64,000 nucleotides of DNA from Dactylonectria macrodidyma (taxonomy: Eukaryota; Ascomycota; Sordariomycetes; Hypocreales; Nectriaceae): contig JAGMUV010000001.1 in NCBI GenBank assembly GCA_020744425.1, forward strand, positions 1,116,001 through 1,180,000, given 5' to 3'. Shown here piece by piece: positions 10,962 to 22,004 of this stretch (positions within the stretch are counted from its first letter, which is position 1; every line of letters begins with the position of its first letter). The position numbers and the translations under genes are program-made. The notes beneath the pieces are model-generated. The model did no database searches. It was given only the letters and a program-made list of their open reading frames with translations, and had not been told where the DNA came from.

Positions 10962-12559
10962 TTGGTCCTTTATGCCAAATCAAGAAGCATTCAAAAGTCG
11001 GTGGGGTGCGCGCCCTGCGTAGAGTTGACTCTGTATGCAAGAAGACGGGCCGTGTTAGGAGGTAAAGTAAATGAGCTGTGAGTACTCGACGACTTGATGC
11101 GCTCGGGAAACCACGGAAGATTGGAAAATAAGGACTTCGGGTCTCGTGTCTACTGGAGTCGACGTCTAGTCGAGTTAATTGAAGTTCCGGAACATGAAGA
11201 AAGACGTCTTTGGGTGTGAGTCGGTCGCACAGCGGTTGGCAGAGGAGATTTCCGGAAACTCGAATAGAAAGGGAACAAGCGGAGAGAAGAATGAGAGAAT
11301 GAGAAATGACGAAATGAAGGAAAAAGAGTGAAAAGAAAGGTAAAGAAGAACGGGACTAGTCGAAGATCTTTGCACGGCGAACCCAGGCGTCGTGGGAGAT
11401 GCGATGCAATCGACACAAAAGAGAAGAAGATCCTGAAAGGGGACAGGTCAGTGGGGACGTCGCAGAAGAGTGAGAAGATGGGACAGCGGGAGATGCCAAG
11501 ACACTCTGGAGACGTCGCTTGGGTTACCCCCTTGTCTGACGAATGGCGAACAGGCACGGCAAGGTGAAGCAAGTCAAGGCAAGGGGTACGAAAGTCACGT
11601 ACCCAGAAAGAGTTCGAGTATCAGTGAGCCGTTGGACAAAGACCAGTCAAACAGAGTGACGCAAGGCGGCAGTGATGCGGGAACCTGCGAGATGGAAGAC
11701 GGTATATGGATTCGCAATGAACGACAGAACCGGACCTGGCCGATGAGGGCTGAAGTACCGCGACAAGGGCAACTCTGTAGCGGCCCGAAAACAGTGCAGG
11801 ACGAGGTCACAGGGAAGATGCAGTGACTGCGAAGAGTAGCAGTACGACAGCGGCGGAAAAGTCAAGCCCAGAGACCGTGTTTCAGGCTTGCATCGAGGGG
11901 GTGACAGTCGGGGGGATGGTGAGATGCAAGGTGAGTATAGAGAATGACAGGTGCGGGAGTGAGTGAGAGTGGGTTCGAGTTGTCCAAATCGAGGTTGTCC
12001 AAATTCCTTGCTCCTTCTGTGTGTGGCCGTTTCTCTTGGTTCTATCCGGGCAGGTATCGCAAAGGGAAGGAACAGTCAAGTCGGTCGATCAGTAGCCTAG
12101 TCCTCAAGACGGCGTGGCAGTGGTGGGAAAAGAAGAGGCGAACGCAGTCGCGAAAAAAGAGAAGAAAAAACGGTGAGGACCGAGAGGGGACGAGATTGGC
12201 GCGCAGGCAAACGACAACTCAGGCCGAAGCAGGGCTTGGGGAGGGGGAGCACACGAAACGGTGTTGGTGGAAGGGCGAGAGGGAGGAGAGAGAGGAAGAG
12301 AAAGGAAGGGAGGGGAGAGGCACGGTAGAGTGGTATGGTGTGAGGCTTGCGATGGGGCTGGAGCGAAAAGAGAGCGAGCACCGACACGCAGGATGCACAC
12401 ACCAGACGGGCAGACGGGAACGGAAGGGCGAAACAACGATTGAATTTTGGGCTTGGGCACCCGGGCACAACAACGATTACTTCGTACGCAGTAATTAATT
12501 ACAGCACAAACGGGCCGCCTTGCGCATGGCTTTCCCGGTGACATCCTATCCTGGTGCAT
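10962..12559 (-). promoter_or_regulatory. Long pyrimidine-rich upstream/leader region of the EGF-like gene
   Basis: The minus strand upstream of the ATG at 10961 is strongly CT-rich in two blocks (about 11165-11345 and 12100-12440). CT-rich tracts around transcription starts are common in filamentous fungi. Several open frames exist here on both strands, but they are low-complexity products of the composition bias. A long 5' UTR, possibly with an intron, is inferred. Confidence 0.45.
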
Positions 12560-15500
12560 ATCCCTAGTCCAGATGTGTATCCCAGAGACGAGGGACGAGG
12601 GACAACGGACGAGGGATGAACCTTAGCAGCGTTGAAAACGGACCCAAGTCCCATTTCGGGGCTCTTACGGGACCGGGGAGCTGTTTATCAAAGAGCAACC
12701 CGCCGCTGTCATTATCCTCTCACTCAGCCATGTCGTGAATCACCCCGACTCGGGTAAGCGAGCGACAAGGGTCAGGGCTTCTAGAGGGATGCGAAAGCCA
12801 CTTCGATCCACTGAAGAAACGATCCTCAGAGAAAGCCCAACGCCAAGCTGGTGGAGGAGGGCTCAGAGAGCAGCAGCAGAGAAGGATCTGTGCTGGGGAT
12901 CCTCAACCCAAGCGTATGGTAATTACAGACTGCCGTTGTCCACAGCACATGCATGCAAGAGATGAAGGGGTGGGATAGCACTTCGCCGTTACAGGGGACA
13001 GCCCAGGCCCGGCCGTTTTGGCCCACAGCCCACGCGGGTGGATAAGCCACTGACCTCAAAACCCGACCCAAACCAGCCTCGAAGCCCCGAGCGGTGAGCC
13101 AATGAGGGCCTCGTCCGGGAGGTATCCCAGCGGCCTTCCGCGGATTGCGCCACTGAAGCCCCTCCAGGAAGTACCCCCAAAGGGCCCCAGAGAAGTGGAA
13201 GAAAACGACCCGCTCGTGGGACGGGCGACTCTCAAACGGAAACACTAGCGCCACCTTGTACCTGCGGCTTCATCCAGGGCTCCCATTTGAGGAACCCGTC
13301 CCCAAGTGGCAGAAATAGCAGGGGTACGCCCTGTATGAACCAGTGATCAGTGGGAAGAAGACCCTGGTCCACCCACGTCTTGTCCCTCACCTCTGCTGTC
13401 ACCTCTCCCATCTCTCTCGTCCGGCCATCGTGGATGGACGATAATTATGGATTTTCTACAAGTTCTTGGTGTCGGTGTGCATACAGTAAGTTGGTGTTGG
13501 TGTTAGACATGCACTACAGCGTTAAGAATACGGTCTATACGCCACCGCTGAGTGCTGACCGTACATGATGCATCGCATCCGTTTAACCAACAACGAACTC
13601 TCCATCCGACAACCCTCCCGTCGCCGCTGGCCAACACAGCTCGCCACGCTTCGAGGCCTCAGTTGCTTCAGCTCGCCTCAGTTCAGCCTGCTGCAAGCCG
13701 CGATGATCCAAAGGCCGCCTCACCAATCTCCCAACCAACAGCGCCAGCAGGGCTTTGCGTCAAAGTGCTAGTGCCATCACCCACTGTCGCTAGGTTGTAC
13801 TCAGCGCGCCACCACGACGCACAAAGAAAGCTTACTAGCACAGCAGAAGCACCAACCCGTACGAAGTATTCCACGAGATGCACTCGCCCTCTGCCGGCAA
13901 CAATCCCATCCGCGCACGAGACCTGTTACGTGCCTGGGGAGGCATGTTAGGTAGACTTGTCTCCGCTTGTCTGATCAGCCGTTAGTGCCCGTCATCAACT
14001 CACAAGGCGTTCAACGGGCTCAACGGCACCGCCAACCATCAACGCCAGTGACACCAGCGCCAACAAGCAACTCACACTAACAAAAATAATCCCCGTTAAG
14101 GCGATCCTCACTCATTAATTCACTGAGATGCCAATCTCGAGCACTAATAAACACGGCCGAGTGCTTGTTGGCATTCATCAATTCTCGACGAAGCCGGCGG
14201 CACCTTTAATCTCGCCTCTCAGCCATGAACACCAGAGAAAAACATCATCGCCACTAAAATAGAGGCCCCTCACAGCGGTCCTGCATCCGATGGTTCCGCT
14301 GCCGAAGCGACGGATGCTGTACCTGGACAGCCCATTTGCACAGTCCCAATATTCCCCCACGGAAGAATTGCGTCTCATCGTCATACACGAGCTGCAGACG
14401 ACGGCTGCTGCACATACAAAGTACATACATTAACACCCCGGGGGATGACGCCGACGTGGCCAGCCATCTTACGACACCAGCCTTGGTCGCGTTGCCGTGT
14501 CGTGTTTCACCTTGGGAGATCTAGCGTCGATCTCATCCATGATTGGCCCGGCAGGACTAGGCTCCCCTCCTCAGTCCCTGTCCAGTGGAGCGACCCAAGA
14601 TCCATTTTACCGCAGCTAACCAGGTCTCAGACGCACGCCAGACTCAGCCAGTCTTGTCCCTAGCCCATCCAATCCGAGACCGACAAGCTGTCTCTGCTCC
14701 GTCGATTGCTTGCCCGATCCCCAAAGCCTGAGTAAGCCTTGGATCTCAATCATACCAGGCACCTAGACGCAACTCTAACATATTGGCTGCTGGATTTTCC
14801 CTCATATCCTTGCTTGATTGTTGAGCAAGTTCACTTTCCACAGGCATGGACGCAGGGAACCCCGTAAGAACGAGCATAAATCCGAAACACCGAATATCGA
14901 GCTTCCTTCTTCGAGCGTCGTCCTAGCATTATTTATCTTCTCAGTAAGATTTGGTTTTGAGTGGATTGGACCTCTCCGGAGATTAACAAACTGGCCAAGT
15001 ACGATTGCGGAGGCAATCAAAAGGTGTCAAATCCTTCGAACAGGGAATTCCATGCCAATGTGAGCTCGAGACGGCCGGCCCAATAGATGACCAAGCTCAG
15101 GCACGAAATTGATCACCACAAGAATTCTGCTTTTAGAAGGGCAGATTTTTCCACTGGTGATTGCAGATAGTAAGCTCGTGAGAGGGCTCTTTGTGTAGCC
15201 CGTCAAGATCCCGAGGCATCTTTTACACAGTTCTTGAGGCCTGTCAACGGACAGCACGTAGACTTCAGCATATCTTTGCCAACGCAACCAACCGAGCCTA
15301 TTATTCGCTATCCATACCATTTCCGTGCCCTGGTAGTCCTTCCAGTTCCATTTACCTGCCATGATTGCATACGCTGTGTTGTGAGACAGTCTCGTGACGA
15401 ACATTTTGCGGCGTCCTACCCTAGAAGAGCCCTACGGAACTGGGACAAGGTCTCCTCCATGCAGTTCAACACCAAGCTCGTTCACTGGATGCTTCGCGAG

Positions 15501-16998
15501 TCAAATAATTCCTCCAGGCTCTGATTAGCTTTAGGGACTAGGCATTCGTTATATTGAACCATCCGTGTCCCTTCATGGATGGTGAAGAGGCTAATTCTTT
15601 GACTGTTTTGGGCAAGTGCTTAAGTGTGCTTCAACCTCATCCTAATTCGGTAGTTCCTAATGACACTCTTCCACACACAGAGACGGACTGGAATAACCCG
15701 AAGCTGCCCTAGAAAGTATGAAGCTTCCTCCGGAGGCAACCATAGTCAACCAAGTCTCTAATTTGCTAGTCCTATAGTATTATGTTATGAAATGCCCTGG
15801 CATCATTCCCGTGTCTCATCCAGTACTCTGTAAATCCAAACATAACATATCGATCGAACTTCACGGAATTAAGTTATATTTCGGTCATGCGTTATTCAAG
15901 ATTCTGCCCGATTCTTGACACATCCTACTTTTCCAGCTCCCAGGTGTTCTATCTGATGCCTTGACGACCAAAGGGTGAAGTGTTAGGGGATCCAATGCCG
16001 ACAATAGGATGATGAAAGGCGAGCATGTGCCTCCTGCAATGCCACTGATGTGGCTGCACATTCTGTAGTGTCCTGCCGCCTTCATATATGTAGAAAGATC
16101 ATTCCAAACTCCCATTCTTATTCCAACGAGACTTATCGTCGGGAGACTTCTGGGCGGTTGTGTGGATAGGTTATTAAAGTGCAATCTCTTCGCGGTCGAG
16201 AATGATCCTGACGTGCTTCCAGAACTCCAGCCTGCTCAGGCCCTATAATCGAAAATTCTGTGCAGTCTGTATGTAAACCGTGTTCGGATCGTGGTTTCCC
16301 AGATTAACTGCACCCTTGCGCTCTGTGCTATTCATTGCAGTGACAAATAAAAAACTGTCAAACAGTTGGATCTGACCAGTCCTATATATGTAAGCTAGTT
16401 ATGAAGACCACCCGTACGTCGCCAAAGCGTTGTCAACGGAAAAGACTAAAAAGAAAGGTCGTGTTCTTCTCGGCCGTTGCTATTACTTGTGCAATCAGTT
16501 GCGTGTGCGATCAGTTGTTTGTGGTGAGTTTTGAAAAAGCCTTCTGTTTATATACAGAGAAGACGTCGAGAATTGGAACCGGAGGTTTCGCTGAGGCTGC
16601 GACCCGGGATAAAACTTTCCAAGATGGGAAGTCGCTGGCTCTGTTGAAGATACTGCTGGGGGCTCAACTTGGGACGATCCTCCGGCTCGGATCTCGTGCG
16701 ATTAAGCTCAAAGCCTTCTAGCCTGATTGTGCAAAACTCGACCTGTCGATGATTTAGGCGAGGCACGCCCGCTGTGAAGGGGTTGACGATGTCAGAGAAG
16801 TTATCGGGGAATCCCTCCCTAAGAACACATCGATGTTCGTTTTGACCCCGAGGCTGCTCTTCTATCAGATGGATGCTTGAGCTTGCTTTCTTCGATGTTT
16901 GTGTGTAAATGGGCTATCCATTGCGATTACTTCGAGAGATAAGGGCGTATGTGCCACGACTGGCAAGCTGTGTTGGGATCCCGTATCCATGTGGCCAT
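12560..16998. other. Gene-poor region
   Basis: About 4.4 kb with no gene I can support. It includes a small tandem block of GACGAGGGA-like units near 12586-12618. The longest frames (12826-13254 minus, 15027-15404 minus, 16401-16721 plus) have no recognisable domain and no splice partners. Relics of decayed genes are possible but unproven. Confidence 0.4.
12586..12618. repeat. Short GACGAGGGA-type tandem repeat
   Basis: About three to four imperfect units (GACGAGGGA, GACGAGGGA, CAACG, GACGAGGGA). A minor minisatellite-like tract in non-coding DNA. Confidence 0.6.
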
Positions 16999-17672
16999 TT
17001 AGAGGCTGGGTAGCCGAGGTTTTTGTGACGTAGCGACTCGAGTGACATTTGGAGTAGATCCTATCCCTGTTGTCGGCACCGCGAGCTCCTCCACAGCTGA
17101 TTCATCTTCGGAATGACTATCTGGCCGGCACCACTCGTCCTGGTCGGGATCAATAGATATAGACTCAAGCCACTTAGAAATATATGCGTGGACAGGGTCA
17201 GGACATAGACTTGGTTTGGCAGGGTGAAGGAAGCTTTTGGTGATGCCCGAGTATTGGGGGTTGAAAACGGTAGGCTTTAGTTGCGATGATGTAGACACAA
17301 TCTTATCTGGTAATCGCTGAGAAGTAGCCATTTGCTTGACTTGCTCACTCCCAATAGATTGTATGCTCGTCTGCTTCACACGGGCCTTCTTGGACAGCAG
17401 CGGATCGATCTCGGATACTAGATCGAGTTGTCGTTTCTTGGCCGGTCTAGGTATCAAATCTGGTGATAGCTCACCATGGGCCTGCACCATCTCTGGCGAT
17501 GATTTAGCACATCGCTTCCCCAATTGTCAAGCAACCCCGCGGACGAGGCGAACATGGACGTACCTATATTGGTGCCAGCAGCCGCAACAGGGTCTCGCAG
17601 TCTTCCCTGCAAGGCCGTGGGGGCCTCCAAACGTGGGCGGAGGGTTTGTGGTTCAAATATTCGTCCGCTCAT
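16999..17672 (-). CDS. Tentative two-exon gene, nuclear-type disordered protein
   Basis: Model: exon 1 17672-17564, intron 17493-17563 (GTACGT, TGCTAAAT branch, CAG; 71 bp), exon 2 17492-16999, giving 200 residues that start MSGRIFEPQTLRPRLE. The splice makes one continuous frame from two shorter open frames. The protein is basic and Ser/Pro-rich (PAKKRQLDLV, SKKARVK). It carries RLRDPVAAAG near residue 24-33 and a PVHAYISKWLES segment in the second half. It recalls the N-terminal part of fungal proteins that carry a C-terminal DUF7924-like domain, but no such domain follows here. That suggests a truncated or decayed member. Identity is weak. Confidence 0.4.
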
Positions 17673-18436
17673 GACGAGAACCGCGCGGGGGGATAGTTGT
17701 GCAAGACAGATGGAGTTTCTATTTCAGTTCAGTTTGGTCGACATTGTTACTGAGTGAAGGGTGTCAGCGCTGCCAGTAGCCACCCAAGGTAGTCAGGCAA
17801 GCCAGGGTACGTGGTTTACATAACCTGAATTGACTTGTTACACCCAACCGACACGTGCATGCTGTGCTGTCCATTGGATCACACGCATATCAACACGGAG
17901 ACACCGACTGGAGGAAATATACTCAAAACATCCCGATTTGACCGATTTCACCGGTTCGAAGGTGGGGTAGATGGGTGCGATAAACGGTGTGGACTGTGAG
18001 CATGATACGATTCCACATAATTCCTTGGGGCTGACGAAATATGTCCTCTAGAGCCATATTCTAAGCCCATAATGATTTCAGGTGCCCTGCAGACACTGGC
18101 ATGAGGCATCTACACTGCCGCTACTCTCCTACCTAGGTACCTATGTATGTAGTGGTACCGGCTTGGTATACAACCTCTACTTCTAGCCAAAATCCCTACT
18201 CAGCCAACCGCTCACAACAACATTGCATATGAAATCTGACAAGTGTGATCTGGGAGTGGTTTCTAATCAGGTAGAATATCCAGCTCGACTTCCTCCAGCT
18301 TCTAGGAATACTGAAGGCTCACAGGCTCCTAGAATGTCGGAATCATAAAACCGGAAGTAGGCCACTTGAGTCGCTTCCTTGTATCTACAACGCCGAGAGA
18401 GATGACAAGAAAATCCCATCCTGACCGTTTTGACTT
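17673..18436. other. Intergenic region
   Basis: Upstream of the tentative 17-kb gene and downstream of the carboxylase gene. It contains short TACCTA/GTATG-rich sequence near 18125-18165. No gene seen. Confidence 0.45.
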
Positions 18437-20251
18437 CTACATTCGGAAGACACCAAATTTAGTATCGCCTGCCTTGACCTCGCTTCTTCCTCCCATGGCA
18501 GCCATCAACCCCAAGCCGAGATATCGTCTTGTGTGCTGCGGCGGGATGATGCCGTCGTCCTGCGTCAGAGTCAGCAATTCGGATCTTTCATGGAGATTGA
18601 TGTTGACTTACCCATAATCTTGCCGACGAGTACGTCGCTTCGCTCTCCCGCTCGATCCGGTCCTTGAGTTCCGGGTCTGCCTTTCCGACCGTCTCCATGA
18701 CGGCCGAGAGCTGCTCGCTACCCATGACGCCAACCCGGGCATTCGGCCACATCCAGAGGAAGCGAGGCGAGTACGCGCGCCCACACATGCCGTAGTTGCC
18801 GGCGCCATAGCTACCTCCTACGACAACGGTGAACTTGGGCACGTCGGCGCAAGCGACGGCAGTTACTAGCTTGGCGCCGTGCTTGGCGATGCCGTCACGC
18901 TCCGACTGCGAGCCCACCATGAAGCCCGCGATGTTCTGCAGGAACACTAGCGGAATACCGCGTTGCGTGCAGAGCTCGACAAAATGCGCACCCTTGACTG
19001 CAGATGAGGCGAAGAGAATGCCATCGTTGGCGACGATACCGACCTTGTGGCCGTATATCTCAGCGAAGCCTGTCACAAGGGTGGTGCCGAAATCGTGCTT
19101 GAACTCGGAGAACTCGGAGCCATCAACAACACGGGAAATAACCTCGCGGATGGGAAGGGGTTTCCTCAAGTTCGTTGAGGCGATTCCTAAAAGCTCCTCA
19201 GGGTTATGTAGGGGTTCAGAGAAGGTCGGCTTGGGCGTCTGGGTGTTTGGAGACCGCGTCGGCCAGTTGAGGTTGCTGATACAGCGACGAGCGAGCACAA
19301 TGGCGTGAGCATCGTCTACAGCGAGGTAGTCCGTCACTCCCGAGACGGAAGAGTGCATTTTGCCGCCGCCCAGCTCTTCATGGCTGACGACCTCACCGGT
19401 TGCCGCCTTGACCAAGGGTGGACCGGCGAGGAAGATGTGCCCCTGCCCGTCGACGATGATGCTCTCATCACTCATGGCGGGAACGTATGCACCACCGGCT
19501 GTGCAGGGCCCCATGACAACCGAGATCTGGGGAATGCCCTCAGAGCTCATTCGGGCCTGATTGTAGAAGATTCGGCCAAAGTGGTTCTCGTCAGGAAAGA
19601 CGTCTGATTGATGAGGCAGATTCGCACCGCCACTATCAACGAGGTAGATGCATCTGTGTAGAATTAGTATTTCGGTGAACAAGAAAGAGGCTGACGAGAG
19701 TCTTACGGAAGCTTGTTCTGTCGAGCAACAGTTTGTGCTCGGAGATGCTTCTTCACTGTGATCGGGTAGTAGGTACCGCCCTTAACGGTGCTGTCGTTGG
19801 CGACAATGACACAGGTGACACCCTCAATGACACCAACACCGGTAATGATGCCACCCGCGGGCACTTCGGCCTCGAGATAGAGCTCATAACCAGCCATTTG
19901 AGAGAGTTCTAGAAACGTAGTGCCGGGATCAATCAACGCCGTGATGCGGTCCCTTGGCAGCATCTTCTTGCGGGCAAGGTGCTTTTGCCTGGCCTTCTCC
20001 GACCCGCCCTGCTGGATCCTGCGCGCCAGATCCTGCATGCGGACCATGACCTCGCTCATTTGTCGCTCATTCTCTTTGAACTCGTCCGACGATGGGTCGA
20101 CGTTGCTCGGGAGCCGCGAGATGGCACCGGCCTGGTGTGGCGGGGTGAGGTTCGCGACAGTCCGAGCCTGTAGATAGCGACCCTGGCAGCGTTGACGGCC
20201 GAATTGGCCGCCCAACCGCAGGGCCTGGCGAGACGAACGTGGCAAGGACAT
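18437..20251 (-). CDS. MCCB: Methylcrotonoyl-CoA carboxylase beta subunit, mitochondrial
   Basis: Three exons: 20251-19707, 19653-18612, 18559-18437; introns 19654-19706 and 18560-18611. Spliced length is 569 residues, close to the human subunit (563). The start at 20251 ([15 protein letters not shown]) opens an Arg/Ser-rich mitochondrial presequence; the frame extends 29 codons further but without targeting character. Joining exon 1 to exon 2 restores [17 protein letters not shown], a family signature. [33 protein letters not shown] and the C-terminal [18 protein letters not shown] are also typical of the carboxyltransferase domain. With the biotinylated alpha subunit (not in this window) it carboxylates 3-methylcrotonyl-CoA in leucine breakdown. 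It is divergent from the isovaleryl-CoA dehydrogenase gene, the preceding enzyme of the pathway. Confidence 0.95.
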
Positions 20252-20410
20252 TCCGAAGAGGGCTTTACAGCTTAAGATTTGTGTTTGATCTGGAAATCTC
20301 GGCTTTAGGCAGGGCATCTCGTGGAGGAAATATGTCAATGCCGGCCAAGGGAGTGAATGCTAAGGCCGAGCTTATGACGTCCTAAAACCTGGGGTAAGCG
20401 GCCGTCGCAA

Positions 20411-20420
20411 GCCGAGGGCG
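20411..20420 (-). promoter_or_regulatory. CCTCGG box (left arm of inverted pair)
   Basis: CCGAGG core at 20412-20417, reading CCTCGG on the minus strand. It is one arm of a perfect 10-bp inverted repeat with 20466-20475. A FarA/FarB-like site is proposed from the core motif. Confidence 0.5.
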
Positions 20421-20465
20421 GCTTCCTACGGCCCGCTTCGCCTCATCCATCATACAACTTCCCGT

Positions 20466-20475
20466 CGCCCTCGGC
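20466..20475 (+). promoter_or_regulatory. CCTCGG box (right arm of inverted pair)
   Basis: CCTCGG core at 20469-20474 on the plus strand, exact complement of the left arm, 45 bp apart, about 110 bp before the dehydrogenase start. Confidence 0.5.
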
Positions 20476-20582
20476 AGGACGACGAACAATTACACTTGAC
20501 AGGTTTTGATTGTGCCGGCTTGTCCTTTTTTTCTTACGAGTCCATCAATTTTCGCATCACCTTGCACAACACCACAGACACA

Positions 20583-22004
20583 ATGGCAAGCCTGCGAACC
20601 TTCCGAAGCCTTGCGCGGCCCGTCGCCGCCAGATCATGGCGCCCAGCAGCGACACTCCCCACAATCCAGTCTCGTCTGCACTCGTCCAAACACCCCAAGG
20701 GATTTGAGGCACCGACTAGCGAGGAGCTTGACGAGCTGCGAGAGCGGGTGCAGGAGTTTACGCGCCGAGAGATCACAGAGGAAGTTGCAGCGTACACGGA
20801 CAAGAGCAATGCGTTCCCCCACGAGATGTGGCAAAAGATGGGCGACGCTGGCTTCCTCGGCATTACAGCTGACGAGGATGTCGGCGGCCTGGGAATGGGC
20901 TACCAGGCACACTGTGTCGTCATGGAGGAGCTCTCACGAGCGTCCGGGTCCATTGGTCTTAGCTACGCAGCGCACTCGCAGCTCTGCGTCAACCAGCTCC
21001 AGCTCAATGGCTCGCCCGAGCAGAAGCAGAAGTACCTACCGGGCCTCATCGCCGGCACGCAGGTGGGGGCGCTGGCCATGTCTGAATCTGGGGCCGGCAG
21101 CGACGTGGTCAGCATGAGGACGACGGCGCGGGCAGTAGACGGCGGCTACGTGATCAACGGGTCCAAGATGTGGATCACTAACGGGCCCGACGCCGACCTG
21201 ATCGTGGTGTACGCAAAGACGGAGCCGGACAAAGCCTCCAAGGGCATCACGGCGTTCCTGGTAGACACCAAGTCGGAGGGCTTCAGCTGCGCGCGCAAGC
21301 TGGACAAGATGGGCATGCGCGGCAGCAACACTGGCGAGCTCATGTTCGACTCCGTCTTTGTGCCGGCCGAGAACGTGCTCGGCAAGATCAACGGTGGTGT
21401 TCGGGTGCTAATGGAGGGCTTGGATCTGGAACGGCTGGTACTCAGCGCTGGTCCGTTGGGCCTGATGCAGTCGGCACTCGACATCACGCTGCCGTTCACT
21501 CACCAGCGCAAGCAGTTTGGGCAGCCCATTGCGCACAACCAACTCGTGCAAGGCCGGCTGGCCGACATGTACACGAAGCTACAGGCGTCACGATCTTACA
21601 CATATGCGACGGCCAAGGCGGTGGACGAGAATGGGCTGGTCCGCACACAGGACTGCGCGGGTGCCATCCTGTACGCCGCTGAGCGGGCAACGGAGTGCAC
21701 GCTCGACTGCATTCAGCTGCTCGGCGGTATGGGTTATGTGGAGGAAATGCCAGCATCGCGGTTGCTTCGGGAGTAAGTGTTCATTCTTTTATATCCAGGT
21801 TGTTTTCATCCCCGGCCCCTACCTCCTAGTCTTCTGGTGTCCGACTCGGAGCGGAGGGCTTGAGTGGCTGCGGATATGACGGGGATCAAACAGTCAACTG
21901 ACCACATTCGCAGCGCCAAACTGTACGAGATTGGAGCCGGCACCTCTGAAATTAGACGGATGGTCATTGGAAGGGCATTCAACAAAGAGTATGCGCAAGC
22001 CTGA
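20583..22004 (+). CDS. IVD: Isovaleryl-CoA dehydrogenase, mitochondrial
   Basis: Exons 20583-21772 and 21914-22004; intron 21773-21913 (GTAAGT, CTGAC branch, CAG; 141 bp). Spliced length is 426 residues. The start at 20583 ([21 protein letters not shown]) gives an Arg-rich mitochondrial presequence. Acyl-CoA dehydrogenase signatures are present: [15 protein letters not shown] and [18 protein letters not shown] for FAD and substrate binding. Glu283 in GLDLERLV matches the unusual catalytic Glu position of isovaleryl-CoA dehydrogenases. The restored C-terminal [16 protein letters not shown] comes from exon 2. It oxidises isovaleryl-CoA to 3-methylcrotonyl-CoA and passes electrons to ETF; the product is the substrate of the enzyme encoded divergently next door. 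Confidence 0.95.

Larger units (their letters stand above)
20252..20582. promoter_or_regulatory. Shared divergent promoter of the leucine-catabolism pair
   Basis: 331 bp between the two start codons. It contains a 10-bp inverted repeat, GCCGAGGGCG at 20411-20420 and its exact complement CGCCCTCGGC at 20466-20475, each holding the CCTCGG core bound by FarA/FarB-type Zn2Cys6 regulators of fatty-acid catabolism in Aspergillus nidulans. Coordinated induction of both genes is an inference. Confidence 0.6.

Noticed and set aside
11150..12559. Several overlapping 60-184-codon frames on both strands
   Set aside because: They arise from purine/pyrimidine-biased DNA, overlap each other in different frames, and show no domain or splice structure.
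12826..13254. 142-codon minus-strand frame
   Set aside because: No recognisable domain, no splice partner and a composition unlike the clear genes here.
15027..15404. 125-codon minus-strand frame, considered as a HET-domain remnant
   Set aside because: The aromatic-rich stretch does not follow the HET motif order, and flanking sequence has stops in all frames.
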